Origin: Streptomyces bathyalis
Lineage (GTDB): Bacteria; Actinomycetota; Actinomycetes; Streptomycetales; Streptomycetaceae
Direction: 5' to 3'
Length of the DNA: 64,000 nt
NCBI RefSeq assembly: GCF_015910445.1
Contig: NZ_CP048882.1
Coordinates: forward strand, 310,001 to 374,000
Made by a program: the position numbers and the translations under genes. Below are positions 16,947 through 26,670 of this stretch, piece after piece. Position 1 is the stretch's first letter. The number at the start of each line of letters is the position of its first letter. The notes beneath the pieces are model-generated. The model had not been told where the DNA came from, searched no databases, and was given only the letters and a program-made list of their open reading frames with translations.

Positions 16947-19052
16947 TCAGGCTGCCGTTGTCAGCTCGTTGATGCCTTGCAGCTGCGTAATGACCTCGCG
17001 CAGCGAATGGCACCCCCGTGGCGCCTGGGGCAGTGTGAGTACTGGGCTGTCGCGGCCGTCCGACAGCGCATCGGCCATGGCCGCGAGCGCAGTGGTCACC
17101 TTTTGTGCCTCGGCCCTGGATGGGCGTGGCACACCGCGCTCGAGGCGCACCGCGCACGCGGTGGCGGCATCAGCGATCCGTTCTGCCCGTGCCATCACGG
17201 CAAGCCAGTCGTGTCCTTGCCCATGCTGCGGTCGGAGAAGTTCAGCTGCGGCCGTCTCCGCGGCGATGCGGGCCTCGGCGAGCGCCCTGTATGCGGCGTT
17301 CCGCAGCCGATTGCCCTCGTCGGCGGGATCCCTGTTCGCGGATGAGACAACGGGGCTGCTGCCCGTGGTAGTTGATCCGTCGAGCACATGGCACAGATAC
17401 CTTTCCGTGCAACGCAGCGCGACAGCCAAGCGGTGGCCTACCCGCAGCCGTGGATTCGCGAGGTGCGGAAGGTGGCCGACGAAGAGCACGATCGCGCAGG
17501 CAAGCGCCGTGTCCACCAGTCGGGCAGCTGCCGCCTCGCTGTCCCCCAACGAGTGCACGAACGACAGGACCAGCATGGTGACCACCGCCGTCTGAAATCC
17601 GAAGTTGCGGACCGCCACCGGGATCAGCGTTCCACCGGCCGCGGCCACCGCGACCGGCCACCACGCGCCAGACAGTCCTGCCGTGGTCAGCGTGAAGACC
17701 AGGACGCCTGTGGCCGTGCCGGCGATGCGGTTCACCACTCGGGAGAAGAGCGGGCCCATGTCGGGCTTCACCAGGAAGGCGGCCGTCGCGGGCAGCCAGT
17801 ACCAGTGGGTTTGGTGGAGTGCCAGTGCGACGGTGGCGCTGACCGCGACGCAGAGGGCCACGCGCAGCCCGTACTCCCGCCCGACGGGCCCGAAGACGTC
17901 CCGCCATCGACGGGCGGGCGCAGAGCGCGTGCTTCGGCCGGACAGGAGGTCCACCGCGCGCCGGGAGCGGCGGACGAGCCCGGACCAGTCGCCCGCCGGG
18001 GACGGCCCGGCCCCGTACTCAAGAGGGGTTCGGCCCGGCGTCGTACGGTCGAACGTCACCGCCGCCTCCAGCACTGCACGGTCGAAGGCATCGCGCTGGG
18101 CCGTATCGGCGAGCGGGCTCGCCAGCGCGCCGGGTGCCGTCTGAGCACGGACCGCCGCGGCAAGCCGACGGGGCCCGTCAGCCACACGACTGGCCACCGG
18201 CCTGCCCTCCCACAGCAGCGCGATGCTCGCTTCGCACAGCGCGGTCGCAGCACCGAGGCGTTCAATGAGGACCTGAGCCCGAGTTGAATCCCGACCGGTG
18301 AGCCGTACCGGCCAGGACAGCGCCCGCATCAGCCGCAGTGCCTCATCCGCGTGCTGCTGCGCGGCGGTCAGTCGGCGACGGGCAGCTTCCGCTTCCGGCC
18401 CTCCGAGAGCGTGCAGAGCATCAGCGAGTGCGTCGAACACCCCGGCGACGGCTTCCCGTTCGCCGCCACCGGGCGTCGCCTGCCGCAGCCACGGGTTGCG
18501 GACGAGGAGCCGGAGCAACAGAAGCCAGGCCGCGCCGCCCAGGAAGCATCCCGCATTGAGCCATGCCGGGCCAGGCAGCGGCATCCCCGCGCCGATCGCC
18601 GTGGCGACCAGCAACTGCATGGCTGCCGCGGACCACACAGGGCCGGCCACACTGAGCGCGCCGGAGAACAGGCCCACGACGAAGAGCGCGGGCACAGCAC
18701 CCCAGTGGCTCCCCGCCTCCGCGAGCAGACCGCCGCACAGCATTCCAAGAGCACCGGCCATCGCCGGCAGTCCTATATGCACGACGCCGGTTCGGCGTGT
18801 GCCGGGCCGGTCGTTGACGCCGGCGAGCATCGCGGCGATTCCGGCCGCGACTGCTTGACCAACGTGTTCCGTGATCACTCCCAGCGCCAGCAGTGGTCCT
18901 GCGCTCAAGGCACCGCGAAGCATGGCCATCCACGGGACGGGGGCAGAACGCCAAACCAGAGGGTGAATGAGCCAAGTCGGCACGGAACGCGGGCCCCTGC
19001 GAGCGGGATCGAAGGAATGGCGCAGGGCGTAAGGGAATCGCGGAACGGACAC
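16947..19052 (-). CDS. FUSC-family membrane protein (aromatic-acid-exporter-like)
   Basis: A ~701-residue membrane protein with two hydrophobic halves separated by a charged helical domain. The C-terminal half has the FUSC pattern (GLRVALCVAVSATVALAL, HWYWLPATAAFLVKPDMGP, RIAGTATGVL), related to AaeB/YccS-type efflux components. The first half has about six membrane segments. I chose the GTG at 19052 because AGGAGG precedes it, though the gap is only three bases; a TTG at 19079 is the other option. It is convergent with gap and has no obvious operon partner. Substrate unknown; efflux of acids is inferred from the family. Confidence 0.82.
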   Translation of the reverse strand: MSVPRFPYALRHSFDPARRGPRSVPTWLIHPLVWRSAPVPWMAMLRGALSAGPLLALGVITEHVGQAVAAGIAAMLAGVNDRPGTRRTGVVHIGLPAMAGALGMLCGGLLAEAGSHWGAVPALFVVGLFSGALSVAGPVWSAAAMQLLVATAIGAGMPLPGPAWLNAGCFLGGAAWLLLLRLLVRNPWLRQATPGGGEREAVAGVFDALADALHALGGPEAEAARRRLTAAQQHADEALRLMRALSWPVRLTGRDSTRAQVLIERLGAATALCEASIALLWEGRPVASRVADGPRRLAAAVRAQTAPGALASPLADTAQRDAFDRAVLEAAVTFDRTTPGRTPLEYGAGPSPAGDWSGLVRRSRRAVDLLSGRSTRSAPARRWRDVFGPVGREYGLRVALCVAVSATVALALHQTHWYWLPATAAFLVKPDMGPLFSRVVNRIAGTATGVLVFTLTTAGLSGAWWPVAVAAAGGTLIPVAVRNFGFQTAVVTMLVLSFVHSLGDSEAAAARLVDTALACAIVLFVGHLPHLANPRLRVGHRLAVALRCTERYLCHVLDGSTTTGSSPVVSSANRDPADEGNRLRNAAYRALAEARIAAETAAAELLRPQHGQGHDWLAVMARAERIADAATACAVRLERGVPRPSRAEAQKVTTALAAMADALSDGRDSPVLTLPQAPRGCHSLREVITQLQGINELTTAA

Positions 19053-19863
19053 GGGCCTCCTCGTGCGACCGGTCAGCAAGGAGCGACAGGACGGGGACGG
19101 GCGACGATGACCGCGGATATCCGACGCTAACCGAACGATTTGTCATCCTGGCTGCCGACGCATTGCGCGCACATGTCCACCCCTGCTCGTTCCCGCACCG
19201 ACACTCGGGGCGGTGGCGGAGACCCGTACCGAGACCCCGAATACCGTTTGTTTCCGACAGCGACTCTTCACCAGTGGCACCGACACGCCCCGTAGTCGCA
19301 CTGAGCACTCTCGGCTCCTCCCGGATTCCTTCACTATCGGCCGCGGACGCCTCGCGCAGTCACGTACCAGTTGCCGCGGCCGACCCGGCCACCGGCAGAA
19401 GCCTTCGTCGTCCGAAGAATTGGAGCTGATTTCAGGCCGCTGGCGCCGCCCCGCCGCCCCCCTGTGCAGATAACCATCGATGTCACGACCGTCACGATTC
19501 GCCCTCGACTGCTCTTCGCGCCGTAACTTTCGCGTATGGCAGAGGGGTACGAGTGCGCCATGAAGTCGCTGGCGATCGTGACCTCGCTACTCCGGGGCCG
19601 GTGGCGGGCAGGCGGAGGACACGGGGCCGCCCTGGTGTCGGAAACCGCTACCTGAGCGTGCACCGCACACCTGGCCTCGCGCCTGACGGGCCGTCATGTA
19701 ACTGGAGGTCCGCGTCGCGGTGTTCAAGGTGGTCGGTGAGTTCTTCGAGGTCGACGACCGCTGCACCCATCAGGAGGCTTATGAACGGATTTCGAATGCC
19801 CTGCTCTCTTTACCCCGTTCTGTCCAGGCGAGCGAAATCCGTCCAGTACCGATCGCCAACCGG
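19053..19863. other. Intergenic stretch without a supported gene
   Basis: Between FUSC and the MHS transporter I find no coding frame with recognisable protein features and no clear repeat. The promoter of the FUSC gene must lie at its left end. Confidence 0.55.
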
Positions 19864-21234
19864 TCATACCCTGGGCGCTCCGTCGATCGAGGTGACCGAC
19901 GCCGAAGGTCCGGTCGATGTCCGGCGCGTCCGCGCAGGTGCCGTTTCCGGCAGAACGATCAGGCACACCAGCGAAACGAGGAGAACCCCGGCGAGGTAGT
20001 AACCGATATTCGCCGCCTGGCCGGTGGTGGCCACGATCCGGTTGGCGATCATGGGTGCCATGCCCCCACCGAGCACCGCGCCGGCGTGGAATGCGACGCC
20101 CAGGCCCGTCTGTCGCTGCTCGGGTGGGAAGAGTTCGGTGAAGTAGGTGTACAACGGGCCGAACAGCAGACCGGTTGCGGCGAAGCCGATCGCCATCGCG
20201 GCGTTCACGGAGGCCAGCGTGCCGTGCGCGGCGAGGTGGAAGATGAACAGCGCGGCGGCGATCGAGGCCACCGCGCCACCGATCATCACCGGGCGGCGAC
20301 CGATCCGGTCGGACAGGAATGCGGAGAGGACGTTCGCCGCGGCGTGCAACAGCAGCGCGGCGATGCTCCCGATGACGATCGGCTGGCGAGGCAGACTGAG
20401 ACCCTCGGGCGCAGGCGCGGTGGCGTACGAAAGCATGTAGATGGACATGACGAACGCCATGGAGTTGATCCCGATGCTCACGCCTGCGCCGAGGAGTACC
20501 CGACGCCAATTGACACGGAAGACTTGCAACAGTGGGGCCTGCTTCTGAAGCAGGCCCTTCTTTTCGCGCATCATCTCCTGGAACACCGGGCTCTCTGCCA
20601 CGCCCTTCCGAAGCCAGAGGCCGATCAGCAGCACGACTCCACCGAACAGGAAAGGCAACCGCCAGACCCAGTTCTGGACGCTCTCGGCGGGCGCCAAGAG
20701 CACGAGTGCGAACGCGATATTCGCCAGGATCGTACCGACGGGAGCGCCGAGCGCAACGAATACGCCGTACCGCGCACGCTTTTCCGCAGGGGCGTGCTCG
20801 ATCGCCAACACCGCCGCACCTCCGATCTCACCTGCCGCAGTGAGTCCGTGGATGAGCCGGAGTATCACGAGCAGGACCGGAGCCGCGACGCCGATCAGTG
20901 CGTACGTCGGCAGGAGCCCCATCAGCACCGTGGCTGCTCCCATTCCCAAGAAGGTGAGCATCAGCGCGCGCCGCCGACCGTAGCGGTCCCCCACCCAGCC
21001 AAAGAGCACCGCACCGATCGGTCCCATGAGAAATCCTATGCCGAACGTGGCAAGACCCATAAAGGTGCTCAACCATGCGTTGTCGGTGCGGAAGAACGTG
21101 TCAGTGAAGACGAGCGCGGTGGCCGTTCCGTAGATCGCGAAGTCGTAGAATTCGACGGCGGAGCCGACACCGCTGGCGAAGGCGAGGCGGCCCCTGCTGG
21201 TAAGCCGGGCGGAAGTTGGGTCGTTCGTGGTCAT
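19864..21234 (-). CDS. MHS-family MFS transporter (metabolite:H+ symporter)
   Basis: A 456-residue 12-helix permease. The start GSAVEFYDFAIYGTATAL, the loop GDRYGRRRALMLTF, GLTAAGEIGGAAVLAIEHAP and the second-half LSDRIGRRPVM are typical of the metabolite:H+ symporter branch (KgtP, ShiA, ProP relatives) that imports organic acids or betaines. AAGGA precedes the ATG. It is the last gene in the row behind the amidohydrolase on the same strand but 296 bases separate them, so it may have its own promoter. Uptake of a carboxylate or amine compound linked to the neighbouring amine genes is inference. Confidence 0.9.
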   Translation of the reverse strand: MTTNDPTSARLTSRGRLAFASGVGSAVEFYDFAIYGTATALVFTDTFFRTDNAWLSTFMGLATFGIGFLMGPIGAVLFGWVGDRYGRRRALMLTFLGMGAATVLMGLLPTYALIGVAAPVLLVILRLIHGLTAAGEIGGAAVLAIEHAPAEKRARYGVFVALGAPVGTILANIAFALVLLAPAESVQNWVWRLPFLFGGVVLLIGLWLRKGVAESPVFQEMMREKKGLLQKQAPLLQVFRVNWRRVLLGAGVSIGINSMAFVMSIYMLSYATAPAPEGLSLPRQPIVIGSIAALLLHAAANVLSAFLSDRIGRRPVMIGGAVASIAAALFIFHLAAHGTLASVNAAMAIGFAATGLLFGPLYTYFTELFPPEQRQTGLGVAFHAGAVLGGGMAPMIANRIVATTGQAANIGYYLAGVLLVSLVCLIVLPETAPARTRRTSTGPSASVTSIDGAPRV

Positions 21235-21329
21235 GGACGGGTCCTTATCGAATTGTCGTCAGTGAAAGAGAAAGCCCTCAGTCAGGGGCTGACCTGAGCA
21301 GGATTTCCCTCCGGTACCTACGCCCCACA

Positions 21330-21355
21330 CGACGCAGAGAACGACGCAGAGAACG
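21330..21355 (+). repeat. Short tandem repeat (12 bp x 2)
   Basis: CGACGCAGAGAA occurs twice head to tail and starts a third unit, in the gap upstream of the MHS transporter. Function unknown. Confidence 0.6.
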
Positions 21356-21530
21356 CAATCCGGCCTGACGGCGAGGGGGTCGTCCTGCGCGGTTGAAGGA
21401 ATCTCCTATGGCGCAAGGACTTCGAGGGCAGTGCACTGGGAATGCGCACTTGCAGTGCCCCTGCGGGCCGGTCCGGAGCAGGTCCTTGCTGTAGATACTC
21501 GGGGGCCAGGCCGGTTGCTGCGATGAACGA

Positions 21531-23192
21531 TCAAGCGGCAGGCAGGCGATCGTAGACCTTGCGTCCAGCGAACCAGGTTTGCATCACAGTGGTGCGGCCC
21601 ACCTGGTCGACGGGGACGGTGAACGGATCTCGGTCGAGGACGATGAATTCCGCGGACTTACCTGTTTCGAGCGAACCCGTGACGTCGTCGGTGCCCATCG
21701 CCCGGGCTGCGCCGAGGGTGTATGCGTATACGGCCTCGTGGAGGGTGATCGCCTGTTCCGGCCACACGTGCCCCGGGAAGGTCCCGGTCGGGTCGGCGCG
21801 GGTCACCAAGCCCTGTATGCCGTGCCATGGGTTCGGGGCGGGCACGACCGGCCAGTCCGAGCCACCGGCGACGAGGACACCGGCGTCGAGGAGATTCCGG
21901 TTGGGATGGAGCCGCTCGGCGCGATCACGAGGGAGGCAGTTGCAGAGAGCCTGGTGGATCGGGCCGGGGTACCACAGCGGCGGTGATATGTCCGCGATGA
22001 CGTCGAGTTCGGCGAGGCGGGGCTGGTCCTCCTCGGCGATGTACTGGCCGTGAGCGATCTGGAACCGGGGCTCGGCGTGCCCTGCCGCACGGACAGCTGC
22101 GATGGCGTCCAGGCTCATGCGTACCGCTCCGTCGCCGGTGCTGTGGATCTTCGCAGAGAGCCCCTGTTCGGCGACGCGCAGGAGCCATCCGGTGAGATCT
22201 GCCAGGCTCATCATGGTGTTGCCGCGCCATCCGCCGCCGTGCACGTCGTCGGGCAGGTAGGACTCGAGGAACGACGCGGTCCTTGCGGGCGGGACGCCAT
22301 CGAGGAAGATCTTGACGAAGTCGGGTCTGTGGTGGGGACTGCGGTAGGTCTCACGTCGGTCGATCAGTTCTTGCCCGATCGGGGTGGTACCGAGGACATG
22401 GTCGTTGATCTGAAGTGAGGTCACGACCCAAGCGTCGAGTCGGCCGGTGTCGTCGAGATGCTTGAGCGCCGCCAGCATCTGGGCGGAGGCGGCAGCGTCC
22501 TGGAAAGCGGTGACCCCGAACGTGTGCAGGATCTCGATGCCCCGTCGGCATGCCGCAGCGTCTTGCTCCACGGTGGTGGGGGCCGAGGCGATGTAGGCGT
22601 GCTCGAGGGGAATGACAGCGGACTCGAAGAGCAAGCCGACCGGTGCACGGGTGGCGGGGTCGCGGACGATGGTGCCACCGGTGGGATCGGGGAAGGCCGC
22701 GTCGATGCCGGCGAGCGCAAGTGCGGCCGAGCTGACCCAGCGGTTGTGGCAGCTGTCGTCGCGGAGTAGCACGGGGCGCCCTCCCGCGGCCTCGTCGAGG
22801 GCGGCGAGAGCCTTCAAGTCGGACAGTTCCGGGATCAATCTGATGCCCCAGCCACCGCCGACGACCCAGGCGTCGGGTGCGAGGTCGGCTGACCAGTCCT
22901 GGATGGCATCGAGAACCACGGAGAGATCGGCGCTGGCATCGAGTTGCAGCTCGTAAAGATCAGCCCGGCCGGCGATCATGTGATGGTTGTGGACGTCGGC
23001 CAGGCTGGGCATCAGGACCGAGCCGCCGTGGTCGACGATCTCGGGGGCGCCTTCGACCTGTTCGAGCAACTCCTCGCCGCCGATCGCGACGAGGGTGCCG
23101 TCGGCGACGAGCAGGACCGAGGCCAGTGGCTGGGCAGGATCAAGGGTGTGGATGCGGGCGTTGCGATGGGCGACGTCAGCCTTGACGGTCAT
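21531..23192 (-). CDS. YtcJ-like metal-dependent amidohydrolase
   Basis: A 553-residue member of the amidohydrolase superfamily, YtcJ/AepA branch, which hydrolyses C-N bonds in amides or cyclic compounds with bound metal. Visible ligands and marks: HNHHMIAG (first His pair, after VLMPSLADV), KIFLDGVPPARTASF, KIHSTGDGAVRMSLDAI, IAHGQYI, and GSDWPVVPAPNP with the final Asp. The composite beta-sandwich is formed by both ends (SLETGKSAEFIVLDRDPF). No signal peptide. AAGGGG precedes the ATG. A near-perfect direct repeat that also occurs near the aldehyde dehydrogenase and amine oxidase genes lies ~105 bases upstream, tying it to the amine regulon. It might release the amine from an amide precursor; that is inference. 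Confidence 0.88.
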   Translation of the reverse strand: MTVKADVAHRNARIHTLDPAQPLASVLLVADGTLVAIGGEELLEQVEGAPEIVDHGGSVLMPSLADVHNHHMIAGRADLYELQLDASADLSVVLDAIQDWSADLAPDAWVVGGGWGIRLIPELSDLKALAALDEAAGGRPVLLRDDSCHNRWVSSAALALAGIDAAFPDPTGGTIVRDPATRAPVGLLFESAVIPLEHAYIASAPTTVEQDAAACRRGIEILHTFGVTAFQDAAASAQMLAALKHLDDTGRLDAWVVTSLQINDHVLGTTPIGQELIDRRETYRSPHHRPDFVKIFLDGVPPARTASFLESYLPDDVHGGGWRGNTMMSLADLTGWLLRVAEQGLSAKIHSTGDGAVRMSLDAIAAVRAAGHAEPRFQIAHGQYIAEEDQPRLAELDVIADISPPLWYPGPIHQALCNCLPRDRAERLHPNRNLLDAGVLVAGGSDWPVVPAPNPWHGIQGLVTRADPTGTFPGHVWPEQAITLHEAVYAYTLGAARAMGTDDVTGSLETGKSAEFIVLDRDPFTVPVDQVGRTTVMQTWFAGRKVYDRLPAA

Positions 23193-23296
23193 GCGTTTCC
23201 CCTTGGGAAGGCAGGATGTGCGGACTGGTCGGTGCCTGGGGCGGCCTCGGGTGCGGGACTACCTCGCCAACCCTCACGTACGACGTCGACCGTGGG

Positions 23297-23333
23297 CCGC
23301 CAGAAAGTGCACAGGTAGCCACCAGAAAATGCA
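23297..23333 (-). promoter_or_regulatory. Candidate AraC-type operator S1 (upstream of amidohydrolase)
   Basis: Two 15-base half-sites read on the minus strand, TGCATTTTCTGGTGG and TGCACTTTCTGGCGG, identical at 13 positions and spaced 22 bases start to start (two helical turns). This is the layout bound by AraC-family activators. Related pairs occur at 23898, 28721 and 31858-31894. Confidence 0.7.
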
Positions 23334-23389
23334 TGGCATCGCCGAGTACGACCGCCGCCATCACCCTGATGAAAGGGTCCGGTGAGCGC

Positions 23390-23770
23390 TGTGTGCTGGT
23401 GCTCGGCTTCGTCTGGGGCCCGCACGATCAGTACGAGCGTCAGGGCGGTCAGGACCGGGTCGACCGCGCCGGTCAGGGCGACCAGCGCCCGCATCAGATG
23501 CTGTCGCCACAACCACACGAAGCCCTCGGCGATCTCGGCCCGCAGTCCGCGGTGTTCCTTGCCGTGCCGCTCGTGTGACCCGGGCCGTACGAACAGCTTC
23601 GTGAGGAATCCGACCGCGTAGGAAAGGAAGTTCACCGCGAAGGGCAGCATGTGGCTGACCGTAAACAGGGCCCCACCGAGCGGCCGTCCCGCCAGTTCGG
23701 CGCCCATCTCCCGGGCCTGGTTCTGGGCGAGCGCGGTGGGCAGTTGAGGCCGTGGCACGATGATGAGGGC
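23390..23770 (-). pseudogene. Internal fragment of an EntS-like MFS transporter
   Basis: About 120 residues match the middle of MFS_3-type exporters: PRPQLPTALAQNQAREMG, AELAGRPLGGALFTVSH, HRGLRAEIAEGFVWLWR, MRALVALTG and LTALTLVLIVRAP. Both ends are missing; the reading frame runs on into unrelated sequence toward the amidohydrolase promoter. It is a relic that now underlies the promoter region between the amidohydrolase and aldehyde dehydrogenase genes. Confidence 0.8.
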
Positions 23771-23897
23771 CTGGGGCTGACCGCTCCGGGTTGGGCCTGT
23801 CAACACTCCCCCACGCTTGCGGCGGCCGTCCGCACCGCAACATCAGGCCGGCAAACCGCCAGTGACGTGATCTGCCGGAACCGGTACCTGGATCCCA

Positions 23898-23934
23898 TGC
23901 ATTCCCTGGTGGCTGCCCGTGCACCGAAGGGCAC
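23898..23934 (+). promoter_or_regulatory. Candidate AraC-type operator S2 (upstream of aldehyde dehydrogenase)
   Basis: First half-site TGCATTCCCTGGTGG (one of the closest matches to S1), second half TGCACCGAAGGGCAC, again 22 bases apart; the second half keeps only TGCAC. It ends 76 bases before the dehydrogenase ATG and points toward it. Confidence 0.65.
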
Positions 23935-24010
23935 CCGGCGGGCGATGCGCCCGGCGAAGGTCGAGCAAAGTGCCGAACCCGAGCGTGCACCGGATCGCAG
24001 GAGAGTACTG

Positions 24011-25465
24011 ATGGGTCGTCAGGAATGTCGCTACGAGCACTTCTACATCGGCGGGGAGTGGGTGGGCGCCTCCACCGGCCACGTCATCACTCCCGTCAAC
24101 CCGAGCACCGAGGTGGCACTGGGCAGCGTGCCCAAGGCGCTCGAGGCGGACGTCGATGCCGCGGTCGACGCGGCGCGCCGGGCCTTCGACGAGCGCGGCG
24201 GCTGGTCCGGTTGGGAGCCAGGACGCCGGGCCGAGGTGATGGAACGCTTCGCCACGGAGATCGAGGCGCGGGCCGGCCGCATCGCCGAGCTCGTCAGCCT
24301 TCAGAACGGCATGCCGATCAGCATGTCCCGGCAACTGGAGGCCGGATATCCGACCGAGGTGCTGCGCTATTACGCCGGGCTGGCTCGCACGACGGACTTC
24401 TCCGAGGTCCGCGGAGGGCTGCTCGGGGGCTCGATCGAAGTGCGCCACGTCCCAGTGGGCGTCGCCGCGGCGATCGTGCCGTGGAACTATCCGCAGGTCC
24501 TGTCCATGTTCAAGATCGCACCCGCGATGGCGGCGGGTTGCACGGTGGTCCTCAAGCCGTCCCCGGAAGCCGTGTTCGACTCGTTCCTGGTCGCCGAGGC
24601 GGCAGAGGCAGCGGGTGTTCCCGCCGGAGTACTCAACGTTGTGCCGGGTGGCCGGGAGGCAGGCGCACATCTCGTGGCCCACCCCGGCGTGGACAAGGTC
24701 GCCTTCACCGGCTCCACGCCGGCCGGCCGGGTCGTCGCCGAGACCTGCGGGCGCCTGCTGCGCCCGGTCACTCTGGAGCTCGGTGGCAAGTCCGCGGGCA
24801 TCATCCTGGACGATGCCGAACTGGACCCGGCGACGATCGGGGAGGACTTGATCCGCGCGACCCTCACCAACAACGGCCAGACCTGCTTCCTCAGCACCCG
24901 CATCCTGGCACCGCGAAGCCGCTACGCGGAGGTCGTGGACCTCGTCACCGAACTCGCCCGCACCCTGCCCGTGGGCGACGCGATGGACGAGAACACGCTC
25001 ATCGGGCCGTTGACCACCGCACACCAGCGGGAGCGCGTAGAGGGTCACATCGCAAAGGGACGCAGCGAGGGTGGCCGGATCACCACCGGCGGCGGACGCC
25101 CCGTCGGCCTGGACAAGGGCTGGTTCATCGAGCCCACGGTCTTCGCAGACGTCGGCAGCGGATTCGGCGTCGCGCAGGAAGAGATCTTCGGGCCGGTGCT
25201 CTGCGTGCTGCCGTACGACGATGTCGACGACGCCGTCCGGATCGCCAACGACTCGGACTACGGCCTCGGCGGAACCGTGTGGACCTCGGATCCCGAACGA
25301 GGCGCGGCCGTCGCCCGACGGGTGCGCACCGGAACGATCGGGGTGAACCGCTACCTGCCCGACCCGGTCGCTCCCTTCGGCGGTGTCAAGGCGAGTGGCC
25401 TCGGCACCGAACTCGGCCCCGAGGGGCTCGAGTCGTACCTGCAAATCCAGTCGGTCTACTGCTGA
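24011..25465 (+). CDS. Aldehyde dehydrogenase (amine-catabolism type)
   Basis: A 484-residue NAD(P)-dependent aldehyde dehydrogenase, complete. Key residues are visible: Asn159 in VPWNYP, Glu256 in LELGGKSAG, and the nucleophile Cys292 in NNGQTCFLSTR; EEIFGPVL and the C-terminal GVKASGLGTELGPEG complete the pattern. The ATG at 24011 has GGAGAG upstream; earlier in-frame codons extend into the MFS relic. It would oxidise the aldehyde made by the nearby amine oxidases to the acid, as FeaB does after TynA in E. coli, and shares the S2 operator with them. Betaine-, gamma-aminobutyraldehyde- or phenylacetaldehyde-type substrates are all possible. Confidence 0.92.
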   Translation: MGRQECRYEHFYIGGEWVGASTGHVITPVNPSTEVALGSVPKALEADVDAAVDAARRAFDERGGWSGWEPGRRAEVMERFATEIEARAGRIAELVSLQNGMPISMSRQLEAGYPTEVLRYYAGLARTTDFSEVRGGLLGGSIEVRHVPVGVAAAIVPWNYPQVLSMFKIAPAMAAGCTVVLKPSPEAVFDSFLVAEAAEAAGVPAGVLNVVPGGREAGAHLVAHPGVDKVAFTGSTPAGRVVAETCGRLLRPVTLELGGKSAGIILDDAELDPATIGEDLIRATLTNNGQTCFLSTRILAPRSRYAEVVDLVTELARTLPVGDAMDENTLIGPLTTAHQRERVEGHIAKGRSEGGRITTGGGRPVGLDKGWFIEPTVFADVGSGFGVAQEEIFGPVLCVLPYDDVDDAVRIANDSDYGLGGTVWTSDPERGAAVARRVRTGTIGVNRYLPDPVAPFGGVKASGLGTELGPEGLESYLQIQSVYC

Positions 25466-25485
25466 CGAAGCCCGCGGGGCAGGAA

Positions 25486-25517
25486 GGGGCTTCGACCGTC
25501 GCCGCGATCGAAGCCCC
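25486..25517. terminator. Bidirectional terminator hairpin
   Basis: GGGGCTTCGA pairs with TCGAAGCCCC across 12 bases, exactly between the convergent aldehyde dehydrogenase and tetR genes. Confidence 0.75.
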
Positions 25518-25539
25518 TACGATCCGTCTGTTCTTCCGT

Positions 25540-26127
25540 TCAGACGTATGAATCCAGCAGCCCTTCCAGAACCTCCAGTTGCCGTTCGGGCGTGGTGGCT
25601 GCCGGTGTCAGCACCGCGTTGGCCTGGAAGCCCAGGACGACGGCGACCAGAGTCTCGACGATGCGCTCGTCAGGGACGGAAGTCCTCACCTCGCCGAGGA
25701 GCCTGGCCTGTGCGAGGCAGTTGTGCATCAGCGTCCGCCAACGGGCGGTCGTGGCCTGGTAGGCCGACGACATGCCCGGGGCGTACAGGGCACGGTCGCA
25801 GAACGCGATCACGACCCGCGCTTCGAGCAGCCGGGTGTCGTCCAGCGGCATCAGTTCGTGACAGAGGCCACGCAGGGCGGCCAGCCCGCGGGATTCGGCG
25901 ATGGCGGGCGCGAGACGGCGTTCGGTGGCGGCGCACGCGTACTGGAATGCGGCCAACAGTATCTCGTCCTTGTCGCGGAAGTACGGCGCGAGCCCTCCGT
26001 TGGCGAAGCCGGCCTCGGCCGCCAGCTCCCGCATGGTCACGGCGGCCAGGCCGCGGCGGCTGATCAGCGCCCAGACCGACTCGATGATCAGCCGCCGGCG
26101 TTCGTCATGGTCGACGATCTTCGGCAT
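25540..26127 (-). CDS. TetR-family regulator
   Basis: A 195-residue regulator with an N-terminal helix-turn-helix (GLAAVTMRELAAEAGFANGGLAPYFRDKDEIL) and a C-terminal helical domain of the BetI/TetR_C_6 kind (VETLVAVVLGFQANAVL). It is the third gene in a minus-strand row copper amine oxidase - membrane protein - tetR, with 33 bases to the gene before it, so it is probably made together with the amine oxidase. The palindrome TCTACG-TT-CGTAGA in the amine-oxidase leader (28639-28652) is a plausible operator, which would let an amine or aldehyde relieve repression. Confidence 0.92.
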   Translation of the reverse strand: MPKIVDHDERRRLIIESVWALISRRGLAAVTMRELAAEAGFANGGLAPYFRDKDEILLAAFQYACAATERRLAPAIAESRGLAALRGLCHELMPLDDTRLLEARVVIAFCDRALYAPGMSSAYQATTARWRTLMHNCLAQARLLGEVRTSVPDERIVETLVAVVLGFQANAVLTPAATTPERQLEVLEGLLDSYV

Positions 26128-26160
26128 CCGGTGATTCTCCTCATCGCCGTTGTACGAGGA

Positions 26161-26670
26161 TCAGACGAGCATGGCCGCCATGCTGACGATCATGAGTGCG
26201 GCCCCTGACTCCCGGTACGCCCGGGCTCTGCGTGCCGGCGAAGCAATCGCCTCCGCAGTGGATGAAGTGCTCGACAACCGCCGGAACATGATCCCACCTG
26301 CTCTGGCGGTGACCCAGACGATGACGGTCAGCACGGCCGCCGCGCCCGGTGGGTCACCCGCCACGGCGGCCACGTGCGTATGCGAGCCGCCAGAGGTGAT
26401 GCCATCGCTCATGAGGGCCATGAGCAGTGTCATCGCGGCGAGGTCGATCGACCCGGTCCAGCCTCGGCGGGCGGCACAGGCCCGGACGACGCTCCACAGG
26501 CATGCGGCCCCGGCTGCGCAGGTGCCGGGAGACACCCTGCCGCCGGCCATCAGCGCCATGCCGCCCATTGACAGCAGTTGCGGTCCCCACCGGTGCACCG
26601 GCCCGGGCAAATGACCGGCCAGGCAGAGAAGCGCCCCCGCCAGGCCGGCCGCCGGAAGCAGTTCACTCAT
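26161..26670 (-). CDS. Small multi-pass membrane protein, DUF5134-like
   Basis: A 169-residue hydrophobic protein with about five predicted membrane segments ([71 protein letters not shown]). His and Met residues lie in or near the helices ([21 protein letters not shown]), which recalls DUF5134 proteins of actinomycetes; this match is tentative. Its start overlaps the last codons of the copper amine oxidase gene by eight bases, so it is translated with it. A role in copper supply or in membrane passage of the amine is possible but not shown. Confidence 0.65.
   Translation of the reverse strand: MSELLPAAGLAGALLCLAGHLPGPVHRWGPQLLSMGGMALMAGGRVSPGTCAAGAACLWSVVRACAARRGWTGSIDLAAMTLLMALMSDGITSGGSHTHVAAVAGDPPGAAAVLTVIVWVTARAGGIMFRRLSSTSSTAEAIASPARRARAYRESGAALMIVSMAAMLV

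Noticed and set aside
19677..19700. Possible fourth copy of the dispersed repeat (GCGCCTGACGGG followed by GTCATGT)
   Set aside because: Only a dozen bases match; head and tail blocks are absent, so chance similarity is likely.
21431..21456. TGCAC and TGCAG close together upstream of the MHS transporter, considered as a fifth AraC-type site
   Set aside because: Spacing is 19 rather than 22 bases and no GGYGR box follows.
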